NCBI GenBank assembly: GCA_030830415.1
Contig: JAURNB010000068.1
Coordinates: forward strand, 1-5,732
Reading direction: 5' to 3'
Origin: Acidimicrobiales bacterium
GTDB lineage: Bacteria > Actinomycetota > Acidimicrobiia > Acidimicrobiales > Ilumatobacteraceae
DNA length: 5,732 bases
Part shown: piece by piece, positions 1-4,685 of the stretch
Layout: every line of letters starts with the position of its first letter
Position numbering within the stretch: the stretch's first letter is position 1
Translations under genes and position numbers: made by a program
The notes under the pieces: generated by a model
Told to the model about the DNA's origin: nothing
Database searches by the model: none
The model's input: the letters and a program-made list of their open reading frames with translations, nothing else

Positions 1-659
1 CCGTCTTCGTGAATGGCAAGAAGAGTTTCTTTGTAACCCTGAACTGCACGAGCCTCTGGAGTAGCAATGAAGCGCGTGCCAATCCATACGCCATCGGCGC
101 CGAGTGCAAGTGATGCAGCAAGACCACGGCCATCGAACAGTCCGCCTGCTGCAACAACAGGAACTGCTCCACCCAGTGCATCGACCACTTGAGGAATTAA
201 TGCAAGTGTTGCCACCGTGCCCGTGTGTCCGCCACCTTCGGTGCCTTGGGCAACAACGAAATCGCAACCACTTGCAACGGCCGACACTGCATGGCGTACT
301 TTTCCGCACATGGAGCCAACGAGCACATTGTTTTTGTGCAAGTAGTCAATGGCATCGCGTGGCACACCGAGGCCTGCAACAAAAATACGAGCTCCACCCT
401 CCACTACTGCACGAACTCCTTCTTCCACCTGGTGGGGAAGTGCGGTGAGGAGGTCGACACCAAATGGTTTCTGCGTTGCACCTCGCGCAAGTTTCATTTC
501 TTCCACGAGCTCAGGAGTTTTCATGGTGGAGGCGCCAAAAGTGCCAATGCCTCCGGCTTCTGAAACTGCAGCTACGAGCTCGTGGTATGAGACGCCGCCC
601 ATACCAGCAAGCATGACGGGGTGTTCAATGTCGAGAAGTTCGGTGAGGCGTGTACGCAT
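1..659 (-). CDS. Nitronate monooxygenase-family FMN protein (C-terminus beyond window)
   Basis: This gene reads leftward off the window edge; 219 complete codons are visible of a family usually about 320-370 residues long. The protein should be a soluble FMN-binding TIM barrel that oxidises alkyl nitronates with O2 (formerly 2-nitropropane dioxygenase). Visible landmarks are the N-terminal strand PVMLAGMGGVS (residues 14-24), AQGTEGGGHTG (137-147) with the conserved His145 at the catalytic-base position of class I enzymes, VVAAGGLFDGRG (168-179) and GADGVWIGTRF (187-197), which bind the FMN phosphate, and the following ATPEA segment. The ATG at 659 is chosen because the protein aligns from its first residues with the family and a TACGGT box lies at -12 to -7. 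Relatives with the same fold include FabK enoyl-ACP reductase and the mycobacterial IpdC of sterol-ring breakdown. The fold is secure, the substrate is not. It is divergent from the MOSC gene. Confidence 0.88.
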   Translation of the reverse strand, partial: MRTRLTELLDIEHPVMLAGMGGVSYHELVAAVSEAGGIGTFGASTMKTPELVEEMKLARGATQKPFGVDLLTALPHQVEEGVRAVVEGGARIFVAGLGVPRDAIDYLHKNNVLVGSMCGKVRHAVSAVASGCDFVVAQGTEGGGHTGTVATLALIPQVVDALGGAVPVVAAGGLFDGRGLAASLALGADGVWIGTRFIATPEARAVQGYKETLLAIHED

Positions 660-665
660 GTCTCT

Positions 666-671
666 ACCGTA
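666..671 (-). promoter_or_regulatory. -10 box (TACGGT) of the nitronate monooxygenase-like gene, leaderless
   Basis: Read on the minus strand, TACGGT occupies exactly -12 to -7 relative to the ATG at 659, which places the expected transcription start on the A of the start codon. The bases between (AGAGAC) contain no good Shine-Dalgarno match at a useful distance. No clear TTGACA-like -35 box is seen. The inference rests on the TANNNT consensus and the same register at three other genes here. Confidence 0.55.
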
Positions 672-676
672 GTGCA

Positions 677-699
677 CGCAAAATCCTCAGGCTTATTCG
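677..699. promoter_or_regulatory. Imperfect 23-bp dyad between divergent promoters (possible operator)
   Basis: Around the central C at 688, 8 of 11 base pairs are symmetric, with the core AATCCTCAGGCTT at 682-694. The centre lies within one base of the midpoint between the two start codons (659 and 718), where the -35 regions of both promoters should overlap. This is a natural place for a regulator controlling both genes. An imperfect dyad of this quality can arise by chance in a gap this long, so confidence is low. Confidence 0.3.
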
Positions 700-705
700 G
701 TGAAC

Positions 706-711
706 TATGGT
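706..711 (+). promoter_or_regulatory. -10 box (TATGGT) of the MOSC gene, leaderless
   Basis: TATGGT sits exactly at -12 to -7 from the ATG at 718, so transcription would begin at the start codon. This box would lie inside the coding sequence if the upstream in-frame GTG at 700 were used, which argues for the 718 start. No recognisable -35 hexamer is present. Confidence 0.55.
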
Positions 712-717
712 GCAAAC

Positions 718-1557
718 ATGCGCTTGTCTCAGATTTGGACGTACCCCGTGAAGTCGATGGTGGGAGAGACGGTTTCCTCGTGCGAACTCAATGATCTCGG
801 CATTATTGGCGACCGCATTTGGGCTACTCGCGACCTTGAACGTGGGGGCATTCGCGGAGCCAAAAAAATTGGTGGTCTCATGCAGTTTTCTGCTGAGCGT
901 GTTGACCCCGCGCAACGTACTGTGAAAATTACTGCACCCAATGGGGAGAGCTTTTTCACGAACGAAGCAGACAGCAGTGAAAGGCTGTCTGCATTGCTTG
1001 GTCATCGTGTGGTGTTAGAGGAACTTCCCGATGCAAGCAACGTAGACCATTTTCGTCGCGGACCTTCCGACTCTGACGATGTGTTGGCAGAGATGCGTGC
1101 AGTCTTTGGACGCACTGCAGATGAACCCTTGCCCGACTTCAGTATCTTTCCACCTGAAGTGATGGAGTTTGAATCGCCAGTAGGAACCCACCACGACTGT
1201 TATCCGCTCATGGTGATGACCACCTCGGCACTTGCGGCCATGAAAGCAGCTGTTCCGAATTCGGTTGTCCACGTGAAGCGTTTCCGGCCAAGCCTTGTTG
1301 TCGATAGCGGCGATGTAGACGGCCACCCAGAGTTTCAGTGGAAGAACAAACACATTGCTATTGGATCGGCAGTGATTGAAATTCTTGACCCTTGCCCACG
1401 TTGCGTCATGGTGACGCGTGCAATTGATAACGACATCCCCGAAGATCGTGCAGTGTTGCGACACATAGTGCGCGATTTAAACCAAAGTGTTGGCGTGTAT
1501 GCACGAGTGCTCACGCCAGGGAAATGCTTCGTTGGAGACGAAGTACGTTTCCTTTAG
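718..1557 (+). CDS. MOSC domain protein (YcbX/mARC-like, without ferredoxin domain)
   Basis: The protein has 279 residues from the ATG at 718. It opens with MRLSQIWTYPVKSM, the typical start of the MOSC N-terminal beta-barrel domain (about residues 1-120), and continues with the MOSC domain (about 140-279). Key marks are RFRPSLVVD (188-196), PCPRC (225-229) with Cys229 at the conserved molybdenum-ligand position, the LNQSVGVYARV stretch and the closing GKCFVGDEV (268-276). Family members bind a sulfurated molybdenum cofactor; YcbX and mARC reduce N-hydroxylated compounds. E. coli YcbX has a C-terminal 2Fe-2S domain, but this protein ends right after MOSC, so any electron donor must be a separate protein. 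Its substrate is unknown. An in-frame GTG at 700 is a possible but less likely start. The gene is divergent from the nitronate monooxygenase gene and its stop overlaps the next, convergent gene. Confidence 0.88.
   Translation: MRLSQIWTYPVKSMVGETVSSCELNDLGIIGDRIWATRDLERGGIRGAKKIGGLMQFSAERVDPAQRTVKITAPNGESFFTNEADSSERLSALLGHRVVLEELPDASNVDHFRRGPSDSDDVLAEMRAVFGRTADEPLPDFSIFPPEVMEFESPVGTHHDCYPLMVMTTSALAAMKAAVPNSVVHVKRFRPSLVVDSGDVDGHPEFQWKNKHIAIGSAVIEILDPCPRCVMVTRAIDNDIPEDRAVLRHIVRDLNQSVGVYARVLTPGKCFVGDEVRFL
1554..1557. other. Tail-to-tail 4-bp overlap of stop codons (TTAG)
   Basis: On the plus strand TAG (1555-1557) ends the MOSC gene; on the minus strand TAA (complement 1554-1556) ends the flavoprotein gene. 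The shared tetranucleotide leaves no intergenic space for a conventional bidirectional terminator, so each transcript must run into the 3' end of the other gene or stop inside it. Confidence 0.95.
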
Positions 1558-2774
1558 TAGGCGCCGCGTTGTTTGAGGAACTTGCGGTGCCAACGCCGCG
1601 GGGTGAGTGCAACTGCGCGCGCTTCATCTTCAAACATCCAGCGCGCAAAATTGCTGCGGGTCCAGTTGTTCAAGCCCACGATGCGCACTGCACCGCGGGC
1701 AATCAGTGGTCGTGAGAGCATTTTGCTCAGCAGCGAACTCATGTGATGGTCGGCTGCTAAATGTTGGCGCGCGTGCTTGGCATATAGAGCGGCCGATTCT
1801 GATGCACTGCGAGATGCTGGATCGAGAATCGCTTGTGCTGCAAGTACGCCAGTAAGAAGTGCCTGGCCAATGCCTTCACCCGTCAGCGTGTCGGTTGCGC
1901 GTGCGGCATCACCAACAAACATCACATTGCGATGATGCAGTACCGCTGCCGTGATATTTGCTGGTATTGGCCACGCGGTGTGTCGGTCGACAAGCGTGAA
2001 ACCTTCACCGAGCGCTTCAACAATGTGGGGGCGCTTCAACAAATCTTCCCACGTGTGTTTCATTGTTTGAATGCGGCGCTTGCCGTCGCGCAACACACCA
2101 AAGCCAATGTTTACTTTTCCATCGGCAAGCGGAAACGACCATGCGTAGCCAGGTAAGAGGTCGGGCTCGAACCATACGTACAAGCCGTTTTGTGCAGGGC
2201 CGGTGATGTTGGTGGCATATTGACGAAAGGCGTGCCATTCGCCGAGGTAACCCTCTTCTAAGAGCCCAAGTGATTTGCGTACGGGCGACCACATGCCATC
2301 GGCTGCAATGACGTGCTGCGCGGTCATGCTGGTTCCGTCGGTAAAACTGATGAGTGCAAAATCATTTTCAGCAGTGATATTTAAGAACTCACAATTCTCA
2401 CGTATGACTGCTCCGGCGTTGCGGGCATGGTCTACTAGCGCTGCATCGAGGTCGAGGCGGGTTGCCACTGCGGCATATTGCCCTTGGCCACTGGGAAGTG
2501 GAACTTCCACTTCGCGACCCGAAGGGGAGCGCAACCACGCACTGTGAATGGTTTTCCATGAAGCCACGGTGCTGGGGGCAAAACCAATTTTTTCCAGCTC
2601 GCGTAAGGCAAGCGTGGTGAGGCCATCTCCACAGCACTTATCGCGGGGAAAAGTGGCTTTATCGACAACACAAACCGACTTGCCGGCTTGGGCCAAAAGT
2701 GTGGCGGCTGCGGTTCCACTTGGCCCTGCACCAACAATGACGGTATGGAAATCGGGTTGCATGGCAGAACTCAC
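1554..2774 (-). CDS. Geranylgeranyl reductase-family FAD-dependent oxidoreductase
   Basis: The protein has 406 residues from the GTG at 2774, about the length of mycobacterial MenJ. It starts with a Rossmann FAD-binding site (VIVGAGPSG, residues 12-20; Asp38 ends the second strand), followed by the family signature FPRDKCCGDGL (42-52). Further marks are ADG (158-160), LLPGYAWSFP (206-215) in the substrate region, NIGFGV (222-227) and GDAARATDTLTGEGIGQAL (288-306), which contacts the FAD ribityl and pyrophosphate. Family members saturate isoprenoid chains (geranylgeranyl lipids, or the menaquinone side chain by MenJ); which substrate applies here cannot be told. No hydrophobic membrane span is obvious, though these enzymes work on membrane lipids. 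The GTG at 2774 is preferred over the ATG at 2762 because TAGCCT lies at -12 to -7 from it. The gene is divergent from the SDR operon. A related flavin hydroxylase is the main alternative. Confidence 0.87.
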   Translation of the reverse strand: MSSAMQPDFHTVIVGAGPSGTAAATLLAQAGKSVCVVDKATFPRDKCCGDGLTTLALRELEKIGFAPSTVASWKTIHSAWLRSPSGREVEVPLPSGQGQYAAVATRLDLDAALVDHARNAGAVIRENCEFLNITAENDFALISFTDGTSMTAQHVIAADGMWSPVRKSLGLLEEGYLGEWHAFRQYATNITGPAQNGLYVWFEPDLLPGYAWSFPLADGKVNIGFGVLRDGKRRIQTMKHTWEDLLKRPHIVEALGEGFTLVDRHTAWPIPANITAAVLHHRNVMFVGDAARATDTLTGEGIGQALLTGVLAAQAILDPASRSASESAALYAKHARQHLAADHHMSSLLSKMLSRPLIARGAVRIVGLNNWTRSNFARWMFEDEARAVALTPRRWHRKFLKQRGAY

Positions 2775-2780
2775 GGTTCA

Positions 2781-2786
2781 AGGCTA
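2781..2786 (-). promoter_or_regulatory. -10 box (TAGCCT) of the flavoprotein gene, leaderless
   Basis: On the minus strand TAGCCT occupies exactly -12 to -7 from the GTG at 2774, which supports this start and a leaderless transcript. The nearer ATG at 2762 has no such box in register. No TTGACA-like -35 hexamer is seen. The box overlaps the expected -35 zone of the divergent SDR promoter. Confidence 0.55.
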
Positions 2787-2789
2787 AAG

Positions 2790-2797
2790 CCCGCGGG
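2790..2797. promoter_or_regulatory. Perfect 8-bp palindrome CCCGCGGG between divergent promoters
   Basis: This is a perfect palindrome within a GC-rich patch midway between the two predicted transcription starts (2774 and about 2819). Its position between the two -10 boxes would suit an operator, but it is short and could be chance. Confidence 0.2.
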
Positions 2798-2806
2798 GCA
2801 GAGTCG

Positions 2807-2812
2807 TATGAT
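2807..2812 (+). promoter_or_regulatory. -10 box (TATGAT) of the SDR-MaoC operon
   Basis: TATGAT is the best -10 match in the 62-bp gap upstream of the SDR gene. It predicts a start near 2819 and a leader of about 18 nt, enough to hold the Shine-Dalgarno sequence at 2826-2832. The -35 position (about 2783-2789) has no good consensus. The partial dyad TGTC-N3-GACA at 2813-2823 straddles the predicted start and could be an operator, but its arms are only 4 bp. Confidence 0.5.
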
Positions 2813-2825
2813 TGTCCTAGACATC

Positions 2826-2832
2826 GGAGGGG
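2826..2832 (+). promoter_or_regulatory. Strong Shine-Dalgarno sequence (GGAGGGG) of the SDR gene
   Basis: GGAGGGG ends four bases before the ATG at 2837 and fixes that start. It is the only strong ribosome binding site in the window; most other genes appear leaderless. Confidence 0.8.
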
Positions 2833-2836
2833 AAAT

Positions 2837-3757
2837 ATGTCGCAATTGTGTGCAGGACGAATTGTTGTTGTGACGGGGGCCGGGCGTGGCATTGGTCGCG
2901 AGCATGCGCTCAGCTTGGCGCGTCACGGTGCATTCGTTGTGGTGAACGATTTAGGTGGAAATGTCGACGGTTCTGGTGGTGACTTGTCTCCAGCACAACA
3001 AGTGGTGAATGAAATTGAAGCGTTTGGCGGAAAAGCTGTTGCCAATGGCGACGACATTTCTACGTGGGCCGGAGCAGAGGCACTCATCAACACTGCAGTC
3101 AATGTTTTTGGCGACCTGCATGCAGTAGTGAACAACGCGGGCATTTTGCGCGACCGCATGTTGGCAAACATGACCGAAGAAGAATGGGATGCTGTCATCA
3201 AGGTGCACTTGAAAGGCACCTTTGGCCCATCGCACTTTGCTGCTGCCTATTGGCGTGATCAACAAAAAGCGGGCAAACCAGTTGATGGTCGCATCATCAA
3301 CACCACGTCGGTATCGGGAATTTATGGCAACCCTGGTCAAACAAATTACGGTGCAGCAAAAGCAGGTATTGCATCGTTCACCGTCATTGCCGCACTCGAA
3401 CTTGCTCGTTACGGGGTAACAGCAAATGCTGTTGCTCCTGTTGCTCTCACGCGTATGACCGAGGGCCTTGGGCCAGCACCAGAAACGGAAGCCGATCGCG
3501 ACATGCGTAGCCCGAAGTGGATTGCGCCAATTGTTACTTGGCTCGCTTCTGCTGAATCGAAACACGTCACTGGTCGCGTGTTTGAAGCGAGTGGGCAAAC
3601 GCTTGCTATTGCTGAAGGCTGGCATCGTGGTCCGCGTTGTGCGCCAGTTGCCGACCCCACACAACTCGGTGCCATCGTCGATGAACTACTTGCCGGCGCT
3701 CGCGCCAATGCAGGTATGGACGGCGAAGATGGCCATTGGCCACAAAACGCAAAATAA
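2837..3757 (+). CDS. SDR (3R)-hydroxyacyl-CoA dehydrogenase, MFE-2/17beta-HSD4 type
   Basis: The protein has 306 residues. TGAGRGIG (13-20) is the cofactor-binding turn; Asp38 at the end of the second strand, in VVVNDLGG, favours NAD+ over NADP+. NNAG (99-102) and the catalytic Ser158, Tyr171 and Lys175 are all present in SGIYGNPGQTNYGAAKAG (160-177) and just before it. The insert NDLGGNVDGSG (37-47), the VHLKGTF segment with His124 where FabG-like enzymes have Asn, and the C-terminal VTGRVFEASG are hallmarks of the dehydrogenase domain of animal multifunctional enzyme 2 and of actinobacterial relatives such as Hsd4A. It should oxidise (3R)-hydroxyacyl-CoAs to 3-ketoacyl-CoAs in beta-oxidation of branched, long or sterol-derived chains. 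The MaoC gene 26 bp downstream supplies the preceding hydration. The exact acyl chain is unknown. Confidence 0.88.
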   Translation: MSQLCAGRIVVVTGAGRGIGREHALSLARHGAFVVVNDLGGNVDGSGGDLSPAQQVVNEIEAFGGKAVANGDDISTWAGAEALINTAVNVFGDLHAVVNNAGILRDRMLANMTEEEWDAVIKVHLKGTFGPSHFAAAYWRDQQKAGKPVDGRIINTTSVSGIYGNPGQTNYGAAKAGIASFTVIAALELARYGVTANAVAPVALTRMTEGLGPAPETEADRDMRSPKWIAPIVTWLASAESKHVTGRVFEASGQTLAIAEGWHRGPRCAPVADPTQLGAIVDELLAGARANAGMDGEDGHWPQNAK

Positions 3758-3783
3758 AGAACTACTAAAAAAGAGAGTGAACC

Positions 3784-4629
3784 ATGCCAATTAATCCAGA
3801 TGCAGTAGGAACAGAAAGCGAACCATTTGAGGCTTCGTGGAATAGCAAAGATGCATTGCTCTATGCCGTTGGTATTGGCGCAGGTGTTGACGACTTGTCA
3901 TTCACAACTGAAAACACCGATGGTGTTGCACAGCAAGTGTTTCCCACGTTCCCCGTTGTTGTTGGTTGGGGCATGGGCTCCACTCGTACCAGCATTGGCA
4001 CTTTCAACCCCGCCATGTTGGTTCACGGACAACAGTCGGTCACACTGCACAAGCCGGTACCCGTTGCTGGCAAGGTTCGCGGCGTCAGTCGCATCATTGG
4101 CATCTACGACAAGGGCTCGGGTGCAGTGGTCTCTACACAAACCGAACTGGTCGATGCCGCCGATGGCAGCCCCATGTTCACTCTTCTTGGCGCGTCCTTT
4201 ATCCGCGGTGAAGGTGGTTGGGGTGGCGACCGTGGCCCTGGTGGCGACAAAAACGTGCCACCTAGCCGTGCGGCCGACCATGTGGTGAAGTACACCACCT
4301 CGTTACATCAGGCCCTCACGTACCGTTTGTCGGGCGACCGTAACCCTTTGCATTCCGACCCCACCTTTGCCGCCCGTGGTGGCTTCGAGCGCCCCATTTT
4401 GCACGGGCTATGCACCTATGGGTTCACCGGTCGTGGGCTCTTGCAGGGTCTGTGCAACAACGACGCCAGTGCTTTCCAGCACATTGAGGGTCGCTTTGCT
4501 TCTCCGGTGATTCCTGGTGAAGAACTCACCATTTCCATGTGGGAAACGGGCACTGGGGAAGCGGTCTTCACCACAGCGGTGGGTTCGCGCCTCGTCATCG
4601 ACCAGGGGTTGTGCCGTTTTCGCCCCTAG
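3784..4629 (+). CDS. MaoC-type (R)-specific enoyl-CoA hydratase 2
   Basis: The protein has 281 residues in two hotdog domains: an N-terminal degenerate one (about 20-140) with YAVGIGAG (27-34) and PTFPVVVGWG (54-63), and a C-terminal catalytic one (about 165-281). The hydratase 2 motif is complete in YRLSGDRNPLHSDPTFA (180-196), with Asp185, Asn187 and His190 at the catalytic positions, followed by GFERPILHGLCTYG (200-213). A glycine-rich linker (141-154) joins the domains, as in actinobacterial double-hotdog hydratases such as mycobacterial Rv3538. It hydrates trans-2-enoyl-CoA to the (3R)-hydroxyacyl-CoA, which the upstream SDR would oxidise. The start is preceded by GAGAG (3773-3777) at ordinary spacing. 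It follows the SDR gene by 26 bp with no promoter signal, so one operon is likely. Its middle is clearly richer in G+C than its 5' end. Confidence 0.9.
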   Translation: MPINPDAVGTESEPFEASWNSKDALLYAVGIGAGVDDLSFTTENTDGVAQQVFPTFPVVVGWGMGSTRTSIGTFNPAMLVHGQQSVTLHKPVPVAGKVRGVSRIIGIYDKGSGAVVSTQTELVDAADGSPMFTLLGASFIRGEGGWGGDRGPGGDKNVPPSRAADHVVKYTTSLHQALTYRLSGDRNPLHSDPTFAARGGFERPILHGLCTYGFTGRGLLQGLCNNDASAFQHIEGRFASPVIPGEELTISMWETGTGEAVFTTAVGSRLVIDQGLCRFRP

Positions 4630-4630
4630 T

Positions 4631-4650
4631 ACTTTGATTTAACTAAAAGT
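4631..4650. promoter_or_regulatory. AT-rich 20-bp imperfect dyad just upstream of the cysH promoter
   Basis: The outer arms ACTTT and AAAGT are perfect, and 8 of 10 base pairs are symmetric around 4640/4641. The dyad begins two bases after the maoC stop and touches the candidate -35 box. As RNA the stem would be weak and no U-tract follows, so a terminator is unlikely; a regulator-binding site for cysH or an AT-rich upstream element fits better. No regulator can be named. Confidence 0.35.
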
Positions 4651-4679
4651 TGATAGGAATAGTCGGGAATCGGTAGGCT
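4650..4679 (+). promoter_or_regulatory. cysH promoter (TTGATA-N18-TAGGCT), leaderless
   Basis: TTGATA at 4650-4655 is a good -35 box, separated by 18 bp from TAGGCT at 4674-4679. The -10 box is exactly at -12 to -7 from the GTG at 4686, so the transcript should start on the start codon. This is the best complete promoter in the window and indicates that cysH is transcribed separately from the SDR-MaoC operon. Confidence 0.65.
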
Positions 4680-4685
4680 GAGGGC

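Noticed and set aside
104..672. Plus-strand open frames opposite the nitronate monooxygenase-like gene
   Set aside because: The minus-strand reading gives a coherent FMN-barrel protein across the same bases. The plus-strand products are low-complexity and motif-free.
700..717. Upstream GTG start (700) for the MOSC gene
   Set aside because: Family members begin at the MRLSQIW-like segment, and the in-register -10 box TATGGT (706-711) would fall inside the extension.
660..717. KstR or KstR2 sterol-regulon operator
   Set aside because: Neither divergent gap contains a match to TnnAACnnGTTnnA or AnCAAGnnCTTGnT that I can see.
1015..1464. Minus-strand open frame (149 codons) inside the MOSC gene
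   Set aside because: It is antisense to clear MOSC motifs and has no family-like sequence.
2760..2762. ATG at complement 2762 as the flavoprotein start
   Set aside because: It has no Shine-Dalgarno sequence or in-register -10 box, whereas the GTG at 2774 has TAGCCT at -12 to -7. It remains possible at the translation level.
2951..3664. Long minus-strand open frame (237 codons) opposite the SDR gene
   Set aside because: It lies wholly antisense to an SDR with all catalytic motifs intact, and its translation is rich in Cys, His, Asn and Arg with no recognisable domain. It is a shadow of codon bias.
4631..4650. Rho-independent terminator after maoC
   Set aside because: The inverted repeat is AT-only at its core, has two mismatched pairs and no following T-run.
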